From contig NZ_AP019781.1 in the NCBI RefSeq assembly GCF_019669965.1, positions 1,116,001-1,180,000 on the forward strand: DNA of 64,000 bases, written 5' to 3'. Below are positions 34,219 through 42,895 of this stretch, piece after piece. The first letter of the stretch is position 1; each line of letters starts with the position of its first letter. Under the pieces are notes generated by a model that searched no databases, was not told where the DNA came from, and was given only the letters and a program-made list of their open reading frames with translations. The position numbers and the translations under genes are program-made. The DNA is from Methanoculleus chikugoensis (lineage in GTDB: Archaea; Halobacteriota; Methanomicrobia; Methanomicrobiales; Methanoculleaceae).

Positions 34219-37200
34219 GTCCTCCCCGTCTCTTTGCGGATCTCCTCGATGATCCGCTGCAGCCCTTCCCGGCCTTCCGGCTGTGCTTCTTCGCTCTCCG
34301 CCAGGTCGAGTGCCGGGAGCACCGCCTCGCCCATCTGGATCAAGGCCCATTCAGCCCGTTTTCTGACCGCAAGGGCATCGTCCCCGAGTGCCTGAATGAG
34401 CGGGGCGACAGCGTCTTCTCCCCCGATCCGGTCGATAGCCCGGACGGCATTCGTCCGCACCTCGATCAACGGATCGGAGAGCGCTTCCGCAAGCACCGGG
34501 AGCGCGTCGGCGCCGAGCCATTCCACATCGGCCCACCTCCCCCGCGCCATGAGGTGGATCGTCCGTTCTTCGCCGGTCTCCGGTCTCCAGCCGCCCGCTT
34601 CCAGCGCCTCGGCGACCCCTGCCCGGAACGTCTCGTCCCCCGAGCGAAGAGCGTCGATCAGGTGACGGCGCATCGTGTCGCCGGGATTCTTCAGGGCCTC
34701 AAGCGCGGCGTACCTGACCCGGTCGTCCACGTCGTGAAGCGCCATGACCAGCGGTTCCAGGGCGCTGAGATCCCCGATGTAGCCGAGCGACCGCGCGGCG
34801 GCAATCTTGACTCCCTCATCCCGGTCCTGCAGTGCCAGGGCCAGCGGCTCGATCGCCTCCTTGCTTCCCATGTACCCAAGGGCTTCCGCCACGGTTGCCC
34901 GGACCTCGGCGTCGGGTTCCCGGTGCAGGGAGCCGATCAGGGCTTCGATAGCCCGTTTGTTCCCGATCCGGCCCAGGTTGCGGGCGGCAACGAGCCTGAC
35001 GAACCGGTCGCTGTCGCGCAGGGCATCCATGAGCGGCGTGACCGCGGTCTCGCGCATGTCACCGAGGATACTGGCCGCAGCAGACTGGATATCCGGGTCT
35101 TCGTCCCTGAGTGCACGGATGAGGGCGTCCACGGCAGGGCGCCCCATCATGATGAGGCGTGTAGCGGCACCGAGTTGCGTGTTCCAGTCCTTGTCCTTGA
35201 GCGCCCTGATCAGCGTATCGATATCCTGCTGGCCCGACTGCTCGAACGCCTTCTTCTCCTCCAGCCGGACCTTCCTCGTCTTCTTCGGGGTGCACTCCTC
35301 CTCCTCGACCTGGCTGCCGAGCGTCCTCCGCCAGACATCTATCACCTGCCGTTTTCTGAGGGCGGCCGCAGCTTTTGTCCTCACTTCCTCGTCTTCGTCA
35401 TCGAGAGCGTAGCGCAGAACGTCGGCTGCACGCTCGTCCGGTATCTCCCAGAGGGCATCGATTGCGGCAAGACGCACCTCCTTGTTGCCCGTTCTCAGCA
35501 CAAGGAAGAGCGGATCGATCGCCATGGCGCCGAAGGTGCTCAGGGCCCGGGCAACGCTCCACCGGACATCCGGCGCTGTATCTCCCAGGTACGTGATGAG
35601 GAGCGGGATCGACCCGGTTGCGCCGACGAGCCCTATCGCTTTCGCCGCGGTCACCCGGACGACCGGTAAGGGGTCGTTCAGTGCCTCTTCGAGTTCCTTG
35701 AGCGCGCCACGGCCGAACTCCGCGACGGCATCCGCCGCAGCGACCCGGACGCCGTGGTACCGGTCGCGGAAGAGGTGAATGAGCGGCCCAACTGCGCGTC
35801 GGTCGCCGATACGACCGAGCGCCGAGATGACGGCGATCCGCACGTCTTCTCTCGCGTCACCGAGTGCCTGGACCAGCGCCTCGACGGCATCCGGATCCCC
35901 GATCTCGCCGAGCGCTTCCGCGGCGGCGATGCGGACGCCGTAGTGGGGGTCGGTTAACGCTTCGATGAGGTATCCGACCGCCTCCTTCCCCATGCCCTGG
36001 AGCGCGGCGACCGCCGCAGCCCGGATGCTGGCGTCGCTGCTCCTGAGCGCTTCAAGGCACTTTTCGAGCGGCGTCTTTTCAGGGAGCGGTTCGAGGGGTT
36101 CCGGCGGTTCAACCGTCTCCCTCGGGATCTGTGGGATCTCCAGTTCCTGCGGCTCCCGGTCCTCCTCCTCGGGCCGGTAGGCAAACTGCTCCTCCTCTTC
36201 GGCCTCGCCGATCCTGAAGATCTCCTGCTCGAACTCAATCGGAATGAGCTGATCCAGCGAGATCGCACTCTCGGAAGCCGCCGGGATACCGGCCTTCCAG
36301 CGTGCCTTGACCTGTGCCCACGCAGCCTCCGCCTGCTGGCTCTCCCTGATGAGGTCGCTGAGGCTTACGGCCATTTCAGGCTCTTTTGGTGTCTCTTCTA
36401 TGGGCTGCTCGGGCTCGTTTTGCATCTCGTCGCCGGCCGGCGGCGAGGGTTTTTTGACCCGTTCGTCCGGGGCGTAGTTCGGGCGCCCGAACTGCTTCTC
36501 GAACCGTTTCTGGATAGCAAGCCCCTCTTTGAGTTCTTCCTTGTATCTGGAGGCGTCCTCCTGTGCGGGCTTTGTCCGGGACACTTCTTCCTGGCGCTGC
36601 CGGATGTACTCGAGGGCAGCCAGGGCCCGCTGTCTCCGTTCGGGGTCTTTCAACGCGGCTTCCATCTTCAGGGCGCTGAGTGCGGGCTGCCCCAGTTGCC
36701 GCAACGCTTCGCTCGCACCGGTGCGAACACCCGAGTACCCGATCCCCAGCGCCCGGATGAGCGGCGGGATGGCCGGTCCTCCCATCCTGACCAGCTCTTT
36801 CCACTGTTCGCCTGCGATCAGGTATTCCGCCCTCTGCAGGTCGCTTTGCGGCACCCAGCCCAGTTTGCCGAGGGCCCATGCCGCTTCCATCCGCACCTGG
36901 TGGTGGGGATCGTTGAGGGCATCGGCCAGCGGGGGTTTCGCCCGGTCGTCGCCGACCTCCCCGAGCGCCTCGACGGCACGTATGCGGACGTCCGGCCGGG
37001 GGTCTTTTACCGCTTTGATGAGCGGCGGGACAACCCGGGAGTCACGGATCTTCCCGAGGGTTCGCGCCGACTCGCTCCGTACCCGGGGGTCGTCGCTCGC
37101 CAGGGCTTTGAGGAGGGCCGGGACGGCGGCTCCCTGGAGTTTGGCGAGTTCCTTCCAGTCTTCCCGGAGGTAGTAGAACTGCACCTTCTCCGGGACTTCG

Positions 37201-37709
37201 TCGGGCGACCATTGCATTGAGGCGAGCACGTTTGCGGCCTCTCTCCGCACCGAACGGTTGCTGTCGTGGAGCGCTTTCGTGAGAGGGGGGATTGCCTTCC
37301 TGCCCATCCCCTGGAGGGCGATCACCGTGGCACGCCGGATTGCCGGCTGGTCGTGGTGCAGGGCGGGCAGCAGCGTCTCGGCCATCGAGTTGTCCGTCTC
37401 CGCGATTGCGCGGCTGATGGATGCCTGCAGGCCGGGGCTGGCCCGGAGGATCAGGGCGAGGAGCAGCGGGATAGACGGTGCGCCGACCGAAACGAGGGAT
37501 TCGACCATCCGGGCACATGACGCGGGACGGGCATGTTCGAGCGCCCTGAGGATATCCGGGATGGCGGGAACCCCGAGAGCGGTGAGAGCCCGCGCTGCAT
37601 CGGCACGGTTACGGGGGTCATCGCTGTTCAGAACCGCAACCAGGCCGGGATAGTCCTTCGCCTGCTGTAACCCGTCGACGTTCGTCCGGAACTTATCAAA
37701 GAATGCCAT
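34215..37709 (-). CDS. Giant HEAT-repeat protein (paralogue 2)
   Basis: 1164 residues with the same plan as the 1145-residue neighbour: HEAT repeats from the N-terminus (MAFFDKFRTNVDGL), an acidic linker at about 370-548, repeats, a short basic linker at about 785-831, then a C-terminal repeat block. The two linkers differ strongly between the copies, while the last third is almost identical. It is soluble and has no catalytic motif I can recognise. The gene is divergent from the GalT-like gene. Confidence 0.9.
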   Translation of the reverse strand: MAFFDKFRTNVDGLQQAKDYPGLVAVLNSDDPRNRADAARALTALGVPAIPDILRALEHARPASCARMVESLVSVGAPSIPLLLALILRASPGLQASISRAIAETDNSMAETLLPALHHDQPAIRRATVIALQGMGRKAIPPLTKALHDSNRSVRREAANVLASMQWSPDEVPEKVQFYYLREDWKELAKLQGAAVPALLKALASDDPRVRSESARTLGKIRDSRVVPPLIKAVKDPRPDVRIRAVEALGEVGDDRAKPPLADALNDPHHQVRMEAAWALGKLGWVPQSDLQRAEYLIAGEQWKELVRMGGPAIPPLIRALGIGYSGVRTGASEALRQLGQPALSALKMEAALKDPERRQRALAALEYIRQRQEEVSRTKPAQEDASRYKEELKEGLAIQKRFEKQFGRPNYAPDERVKKPSPPAGDEMQNEPEQPIEETPKEPEMAVSLSDLIRESQQAEAAWAQVKARWKAGIPAASESAISLDQLIPIEFEQEIFRIGEAEEEEQFAYRPEEEDREPQELEIPQIPRETVEPPEPLEPLPEKTPLEKCLEALRSSDASIRAAAVAALQGMGKEAVGYLIEALTDPHYGVRIAAAEALGEIGDPDAVEALVQALGDAREDVRIAVISALGRIGDRRAVGPLIHLFRDRYHGVRVAAADAVAEFGRGALKELEEALNDPLPVVRVTAAKAIGLVGATGSIPLLITYLGDTAPDVRWSVARALSTFGAMAIDPLFLVLRTGNKEVRLAAIDALWEIPDERAADVLRYALDDEDEEVRTKAAAALRKRQVIDVWRRTLGSQVEEEECTPKKTRKVRLEEKKAFEQSGQQDIDTLIRALKDKDWNTQLGAATRLIMMGRPAVDALIRALRDEDPDIQSAAASILGDMRETAVTPLMDALRDSDRFVRLVAARNLGRIGNKRAIEALIGSLHREPDAEVRATVAEALGYMGSKEAIEPLALALQDRDEGVKIAAARSLGYIGDLSALEPLVMALHDVDDRVRYAALEALKNPGDTMRRHLIDALRSGDETFRAGVAEALEAGGWRPETGEERTIHLMARGRWADVEWLGADALPVLAEALSDPLIEVRTNAVRAIDRIGGEDAVAPLIQALGDDALAVRKRAEWALIQMGEAVLPALDLAESEEAQPEGREGLQRIIEEIRKETGRT

Positions 37710-37927
37710 TTCCTGCTGCCGGTAGAATCTGTTAGTGGAGGTGCTATTTAGCTGAATCCCGTGTATTTAGATTACATTCTGCGCCCGTTACCAATAAATC
37801 TTGCATTTCGCGCCTCATGGCGCGCCGGGGCCGTGACCGGGAACGGTTCACCCCGGTCGGGCTGTCTCGCGGTCATCCCCGGCCGATGCGAATCTTTATC
37901 GGTGGAAGGCCGGTATACCGGGACTCC
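37710..37927. promoter_or_regulatory. Divergent region HEAT paralogue 2/GalT-like with leaderless promoter
   Basis: Rightward: ATCTTTATCGG at 37891-37901 lies about 30 bases before the ATG at 37928, so the GalT-like mRNA is probably leaderless. Leftward: AT-rich GCTAAATAGC (about 37745-37755, minus strand) may be the HEAT promoter. The conserved 19-mer CCAATAAATCTTGCATTTC is at 37791-37809. Confidence 0.5.
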
Positions 37928-38980
37928 ATGGTACGGCTTGATATCACCCGATTGCCGGGCATCGTGAAGGAACTCGCACCGGAGACGGAGGCCCTCGTCT
38001 CGCGGATATACTCCTGGTACGTCGAACCCGGACACCTGGTCCTCACTGACGGGATGCGCGAGTGGGTGCGGGAGAAGTACGGCGATATCGAGACACAGCA
38101 GATCGTGAGGGTGACCAATAACCAGACCGGCGAGAGCACGCTTTTTAACTCCGTTCGGGCACGCCGGCCGGTGCTGACGCCGCGCGCCGAGGAGACGCGG
38201 GATCTTTCGGTGCTCTCAGCGGAAGGTCCGTTCGCAAACCCCCTCGAGGAGACGCCGGCCGATACGTTCGGGCGGATCGACGGCGACCACTGGGTCACGG
38301 CAAGCAACATCGCCAAGTACGACTACCTCCACGCCGTCATCATCGCAAAAGAGGACGACCCCTACGTCACCAGCGAACCGCAGGTCGCCGATATGATCAG
38401 CGTGGCCATCCGGTGGTGCCAGGACGCGAACCGAACCGACCCCCGGGCGGTCTACCCCTTCGTCATCTGGAACTTCCTCTGGCGTGCGGGGGCGAGCATC
38501 GTGCACAACCATGCCCAGGTGCTGCTCACGCACCTTCCGTATGCCGCTCCGTCACGTCTTGAGCGGGTTCGCGATGAGTACCGGTGCCGCTACGGGAGCG
38601 AGTACTACGACGACCTCTTCGCCGCCCACACCGCCGTCGGACTCGGGCTCGTCTACAGGGGCGCCCGTATCATGGCGCACCTCGCCCCGAGAAAGGAGCA
38701 CGAGGTTGCAATCGTCACGGAGTCGCCGCACGATATCGCCCCGGCTCTCGCAAAGGTGTTCGAGTGTTACCGCAACATCGGGGTGCAGAGTTTCAACGCG
38801 GCGGTCTACATGCCCCCGCTCGGGGAGGAGGGGTATTATGTCACCTGGGTTGTCGACCGGGGCGACCTCCATTCCCGGACGTCGGATATCGGAGGGATGG
38901 AATTCTATGCCGGGACTCCGATCGTCTCGTCCGACCCGTTCCGCCTGATGGAACACCTTACGGCCGCAATGCTGCCGTGA
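37928..38980 (+). CDS. HIT-superfamily nucleotidyltransferase, GalT/Ap4A-phosphorylase-like
   Basis: 350 residues. The active-site motif reads ASIVHNHAQVLLTHLPY, an H-x-H-x-Q core as in galactose-1-phosphate uridylyltransferases and Ap4A phosphorylases, where the middle His forms the nucleotidyl intermediate. The N-terminal part (MVRLDITRLPGIVKEL) and ITESPHDIAPALAKVFE-like C-terminal block fit GalT-related proteins. The substrate is unknown; the adjacent glycosyltransferase suggests sugar-phosphate metabolism. ATG 37928 fits the TATA box about 30 bases upstream. The gene ends six bases before the converging glycosyltransferase. Confidence 0.8.
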   Translation: MVRLDITRLPGIVKELAPETEALVSRIYSWYVEPGHLVLTDGMREWVREKYGDIETQQIVRVTNNQTGESTLFNSVRARRPVLTPRAEETRDLSVLSAEGPFANPLEETPADTFGRIDGDHWVTASNIAKYDYLHAVIIAKEDDPYVTSEPQVADMISVAIRWCQDANRTDPRAVYPFVIWNFLWRAGASIVHNHAQVLLTHLPYAAPSRLERVRDEYRCRYGSEYYDDLFAAHTAVGLGLVYRGARIMAHLAPRKEHEVAIVTESPHDIAPALAKVFECYRNIGVQSFNAAVYMPPLGEEGYYVTWVVDRGDLHSRTSDIGGMEFYAGTPIVSSDPFRLMEHLTAAMLP

Positions 38981-38986
38981 CCGGGA

Positions 38987-40141
38987 TCAGCAGGGGATCG
39001 TGTCGTGCTTCGCGAGTTTTCTGTAGACGCCTTCCATCCGCCCGGCGACACGGTTCCACAGGAACTCTTTCTTCACTTTGTCGAGCCCTTCCCGGCCCAT
39101 GGCGAGCCCTTTCTCGGGTGAGTCGGCCACCCGGGAGAGCCCACGGGCGATCGAGTCCGGGTGCGGCCGCACCTTGACCCCGTCGGTCCCGTGCTCGATG
39201 TTCTCCGAGAGCCCGCCGACGTCGGAAGCGACGACGCTCCGGCCGGCGCTCCATGCTTCAAGGAGCACAAGCCCGAACGGCTCGTTTCTGCTCGGGATGG
39301 CGACGATGTCGCTTGCGTTGAGGAGCGGCACGTACTCCGCGTCGGAGAGCCGCCCGAGGAACCGGACGGGAAGCGACCGGGCCCGGGTCTCGAGCCCCCG
39401 GCGCATCTGTCCGTCGCCGACGAAGACGAACTGGCCATCGGCATGCTCCCGGAGGAGGGCGGGAGCCGCGTCCACCAGCATGTCGGGCCCTTTCTGCCAC
39501 GCAAGCCGCCCGACGAAGAGGATCAGCGGGGAGTCCGGGTCAAAGCCGTAGCGCCGTTTCACCGCTTCCGGATCGACGTCCGCCTGGTAGTGATCGGGCA
39601 CGATGCCGTTATGGACGACGTCGATCTTCCAGTCCGGGATGTTGTAGAGGCTCATGGCCTCCTGCCGGAGGGTCGAGGAGACCGCGGTTACGTGCTTTGC
39701 AATCGATGCACCGTAACGTTCGATCCTGGATATCTCCGTAAACGGCCACCCGGTGCTGAAATTATTCCCGTTTCTTCCAAACTCGGTCGAGTGGTAGGTG
39801 AAGACGGTCTCCCCGTCCCGGAGACGGTGGAGCGCGTCGACCACGTGCCAGTCGTGGAAGTGCAGGAGGTCGAACGGCTGTGCGTCGAATTCGCCGAACC
39901 GGTCGAGCATCTTCCGGCTCATATCAGAGCAGTACCGGACGATGTCCTCTCCCGACGGCCGGCAGTAGTGGTAGTGAACGTTGTTGATCTCGGCGTCCTC
40001 CCCTTCTCCCCGGGTGAAAAAATGCACCTCGTGGTTCTGCGCCAGCGTCTCGGCAAGATTTGTCGCCGCGCTCGCGAGCCCGCCAACCCGCTCCGCATAC
40101 AGCGACTCCCAGCAGAAAAATGCTATCTTCAGGCTCTCCAT
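38987..40141 (-). CDS. GT4-family glycosyltransferase
   Basis: 384 residues, GT-B fold. The N-terminus KIAFFCWESLYAERVGGLASAATNLAETLA carries the glycine-rich acceptor loop seen in glycogen synthase-like enzymes; the C-terminal domain has ILFVGRLAWQKGPDMLVDA and the nucleotide-sugar motif SRNEPFGLVLLEAWSAGRSVVASDVGG with the E-x7-E glutamates. It could make a glucan or a glycolipid; the convergent GalT-like gene would fit provision of an activated sugar. ATG 40141 gives the family N-terminus. Confidence 0.88.
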   Translation of the reverse strand: MESLKIAFFCWESLYAERVGGLASAATNLAETLAQNHEVHFFTRGEGEDAEINNVHYHYCRPSGEDIVRYCSDMSRKMLDRFGEFDAQPFDLLHFHDWHVVDALHRLRDGETVFTYHSTEFGRNGNNFSTGWPFTEISRIERYGASIAKHVTAVSSTLRQEAMSLYNIPDWKIDVVHNGIVPDHYQADVDPEAVKRRYGFDPDSPLILFVGRLAWQKGPDMLVDAAPALLREHADGQFVFVGDGQMRRGLETRARSLPVRFLGRLSDAEYVPLLNASDIVAIPSRNEPFGLVLLEAWSAGRSVVASDVGGLSENIEHGTDGVKVRPHPDSIARGLSRVADSPEKGLAMGREGLDKVKKEFLWNRVAGRMEGVYRKLAKHDTIPC

Positions 40142-40325
40142 GGTATTCCTCGTCTCTGTCGTCTCTGCCGGCCACCGGGGCTCACGGCTCCCTTCCGCTA
40201 CGTCAGGATCCACACCGGGCCGGCATGCAGTCCGAGCGCTTCATAATGCCTCTGAGATGATATATCTTTCCGGGATTCTCAAAAAAGACCTGAAATGGGG
40301 TGTTTTGGGGTTCCAATGCACCGGG

Positions 40326-40817
40326 TCAGGAAGAGAAGGACTCTTTGAGGCGGCGCTCAAGGCTGGTGCCGTGCGAGCCCATCCAGTAGAGTTTCCTGCA
40401 TGCGGGGCACCACGAGAACTCCTTTCCCCGGGTCGACCGCGGGGCGTAGCGTGCCTCCCGGATCTCCCGCACGGTGGCCAGCCGGAGGCGGGTGTTGCAG
40501 AGCGAACAGCGGCTCATCCGGATCTCGGGCTCGATCAGCCCGAGGTCGGCGACCTGCCGGATCTGAGCCATGATCTCTTCGGACTCGATGTAGACCGCCT
40601 GCTCCCCGCCCCGTCGTGCGAGTTCGCGGTCGCGGGTCAGGAGGAACCGGTCGTCCCCGGCGGCGATCTCGAGGAGGAGGGTATCTTCCCGGGTGCTCCC
40701 CGGGGAGAGGCTGTTTGCGCTCATGGTGTCGTAGCCCATGAACCGGAGGTAGCGGGTGAGCGTCCCGAGCATCCGGTCGGTCAGGAATCTCCGGCGTTCA
40801 CCGGATCTCCGAGACAT
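40326..40817 (-). CDS. Mut7-C RNase domain protein
   Basis: 163 residues. N-terminal PIN-like Mut7-C domain (RFLTDRMLGTLTRYLRFMGYDTM...LLTRDRELARRG) with the acidic residues of PIN-type nucleases, and a C-terminal zinc ribbon CSLCNTRLRL...WCPACRKLYW. The family is common in archaea and predicted to be an RNase; the target is unknown. It overlaps the amrS 3' end by 20 bases, so they are co-transcribed. Confidence 0.85.
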   Translation of the reverse strand: MSRRSGERRRFLTDRMLGTLTRYLRFMGYDTMSANSLSPGSTREDTLLLEIAAGDDRFLLTRDRELARRGGEQAVYIESEEIMAQIRQVADLGLIEPEIRMSRCSLCNTRLRLATVREIREARYAPRSTRGKEFSWCPACRKLYWMGSHGTSLERRLKESFSS

Positions 40818-41811
40818 ACTCGATCCGCCCACCGCATTCGGTGCAGGTGTGCCCTTCAAGCCCCGTTATCCGGACGGCGTAGCCCGACCGCTCGATGACG
40901 GGGCTGCCGCAGGCGGGGCAGTAGGTGTTCTCGTAGGGGTGCCCTCCGACGTTGCCGAGATACGGGTAATGAATCCCGAGTTCTTTCGCACGCTCGTAGA
41001 TCTTCTCAAGAGCCCTGATCTCGGTCGGCCTCGCGTCGAGCATCCTGTAGTCGGGGTGGAACCGGGTGAAGTGCATCGGGGTGTCGGGGCCGAGGTTCTC
41101 GAGCACCCACCGGATGAGCGTCTCCATCTCTTCCATCGAGTCGTTCTGCCCCGGGATGACCAGTGTTACTGTCTCGACGTGCATCCCGAACTCTTTCGCA
41201 AGCGCCGTCGCGTCGAGGATCGGCTGCAACCGCCCGCCGCAGACCTTCCGGTAGAAGGTGTCGGAGAACGATTTGATGTCGACGCGGAAGGCGTTGAGCA
41301 TTCCCGCGAGCTCGCGGAGCCCCTCTTCGGTGATGTAGCCGTTCGTGACGTAGACCGCTCCGAGACCCTTTTGCCGCGCCAGCGTCCCCATCGCGAGCGG
41401 GTACTCGTGCCAGATGGTGGGCTCGTTGTACGTCCATGCGATGCTTGCAGAGCCCGACCGGATCGCCCGCTCCACGCCCTGCTCCGGGCTGATATCCCTG
41501 AGCAGCTCCATCTCCAGTGTCTGCTGGGAGATGTGCCAGTTCTGGCAGTGCGCGCAGTGGAAGTTGCACCCGATGGTGCCGAGAGAGTAGGAGAGGGTTC
41601 CAGGCAGGAAATGGTAGAGCGGCTTCTTCTCGATGGGGTCGACCGCTTCGGCGCCGACCTTGCCGAAGGTGGCGGCATAGAGCGTACCGCCGCGGTTGAT
41701 GCGGACGCCGCAGACGCCCTGTCTGCCCTCCTTGATGGTGCACCTGTGTGCGCAGAGAGAGCAGCGGACGGTGTTCTCCTCCAGTTTCTGGTAGAGTCGC
41801 GCCTCGTGCAT
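40798..41811 (-). CDS. amrS: AmmeMemoRadiSam system radical SAM enzyme
   Basis: 337 residues. Radical SAM motif CNFHCAHCQNW at about residues 81-91, N-terminal cysteines CSLCAHRC and C-terminal zinc ribbon CPACG...CTECGG. Matches AmrS, a glycyl-radical-activating-like enzyme that in many genomes is linked to AMMECR1 and Memo genes; neither partner is in the window. The substrate is unknown. It is coupled to the Mut7-C gene by a 20-base overlap. Confidence 0.92.
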   Translation of the reverse strand: MHEARLYQKLEENTVRCSLCAHRCTIKEGRQGVCGVRINRGGTLYAATFGKVGAEAVDPIEKKPLYHFLPGTLSYSLGTIGCNFHCAHCQNWHISQQTLEMELLRDISPEQGVERAIRSGSASIAWTYNEPTIWHEYPLAMGTLARQKGLGAVYVTNGYITEEGLRELAGMLNAFRVDIKSFSDTFYRKVCGGRLQPILDATALAKEFGMHVETVTLVIPGQNDSMEEMETLIRWVLENLGPDTPMHFTRFHPDYRMLDARPTEIRALEKIYERAKELGIHYPYLGNVGGHPYENTYCPACGSPVIERSGYAVRITGLEGHTCTECGGRIEYVSEIR

Positions 41812-41855
41812 ATGATCACCGCGTGAGGGGAACCATGATAGTTATTGCGGGCGGG

Positions 41856-42014
41856 CTACCGGTCGCCCCGCTCCCCGTCTTCTCCGTCGTCGTACTCGAC
41901 GACCAGCGCCCCGGAGTAGCCGCAACGCTTGCAGCGGTAGATACAGCCGGTATAGCCGCCGGTAACCGCCCAGAGATCCGTGGAATTGCATACAGGGCAG
42001 TGCAGCCTCTTCAC
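41856..42014 (-). CDS. Small zinc-ribbon protein
   Basis: 52 residues from a GTG at 42014: a C-x2-C...C-x2-C ribbon (LHCPVCNSTDLWAVTGGYTG, then YRCKRCGYSGALVVEYDDGE) with an acidic tail. The longer open frame upstream runs into the divergent UMP kinase gene and is not real. TATTATTAT at about 42040-42050 (leftward) is about 30 bases before the GTG, fitting a leaderless message. Function unknown; it may bind nucleic acid or protein. Confidence 0.72.
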   Translation of the reverse strand: MKRLHCPVCNSTDLWAVTGGYTGCIYRCKRCGYSGALVVEYDDGEDGERGDR

Positions 42015-42054
42015 AACAGGTATATGAGTGAATCGGGGATAATAATAGGGTGGG

Positions 42055-42759
42055 ATGAAGAAGATCGTAATTTCTCTGGGCGGCTCGGTTCTGGTTCCTT
42101 CGCTTGAATCGAACAATATCGATCGATATGTGTCTGTTCTGAAAAAGATGGCCGGAAAGTGCCGGATTTTCATCGTCGTCGGCGGCGGCGGGGAGGCGCG
42201 CCGGTACATCGGGGTCGCCCGCGGTCTCGGCGCCGGGGAGGCGGTAGCGGACGAACTCGGCATCATGGTGACCCGGCTGAACGCGCGCCTTCTCATCGCC
42301 GGGCTCGGAGATGCGGCCTACCCGCGCGTTGCGGAGAACTACACGGAGGCGCTGGAGTTCGCAGAGACCGGCAAGATCGTCGTCATGGGCGGCATCACCC
42401 CCGCGCAGACGACCGATGCGGTCTCCGCGGTTCTCGCCGAGAGCGTCGGTGCCGACCTCCTCATCAACGCCACATCGGTCAACGGGATCTACAGCGCCGA
42501 CCCGAAGAAGGATGCCGGTGCGGTGAGGCACGAGCGTCTCACGCCGCAGGAGCTCCTCGATATCATCACGGGGAGCCGGATGGATGCGGGCGCGAACATC
42601 GTGCTTGATATCGTGGCGGGAAAGGTGATCGAGCGGTCGGGCATCCCGCTCCTGGTGCTCGACGGCCGCGACCCGGAGAACCTCTACCGGGCTATCGTGG
42701 AGGGCGCGTTCGTCGGCACCGTCGTCTGCGAAGAGGGTTCGACCCCCCTGCTCTCCTGA
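42055..42759 (+). CDS. pyrH: UMP kinase, archaeal type
   Basis: Phosphorylates UMP to UDP. 234 residues, amino-acid-kinase fold: MKKIVISLGGSVLVP, IFIVVGGGGEARRYIGVAR and VMGGITPAQTTDAVSAVLAE are characteristic of archaeal PyrH, and LLINATSVNGIYSADPKKD closes the nucleotide site. GGTGGG directly precedes the ATG. A TATA-like GGTATATGAG at 42019-42028 is about 30 bases upstream. It is followed by the tRNA-Pro gene. Confidence 0.96.
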   Translation: MKKIVISLGGSVLVPSLESNNIDRYVSVLKKMAGKCRIFIVVGGGGEARRYIGVARGLGAGEAVADELGIMVTRLNARLLIAGLGDAAYPRVAENYTEALEFAETGKIVVMGGITPAQTTDAVSAVLAESVGADLLINATSVNGIYSADPKKDAGAVRHERLTPQELLDIITGSRMDAGANIVLDIVAGKVIERSGIPLLVLDGRDPENLYRAIVEGAFVGTVVCEEGSTPLLS

Positions 42760-42814
42760 ACCTCTCCTTCATCGGCAACTATTTTTGTCTGGATTCCCAA
42801 CGTATGCAGGTACA

Positions 42815-42889
42815 GGGGCAGTAGGGTAGCCTGGTCCATCCTAGAGCGTTTGGGACGCTTTGACGGCAGTTCGAATCTGCCCTGCCCCA
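42815..42889 (+). tRNA. tRNA-Pro (anticodon TGG)
   Basis: Acceptor GGGGCAG (42815-42821) pairs with CTGCCCC (42882-42888), A73 at 42889. D-arm GGGT...TCCT, anticodon stem GAGCG/CGCTT with loop TTTGGGA (anticodon TGG), four-base variable loop, T-arm GGCAG-TTCGAAT-CTGCC. No intron; CCA is not encoded. The nth start codon follows only six bases later. Confidence 0.95.
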
Positions 42890-42895
42890 TCAGTC

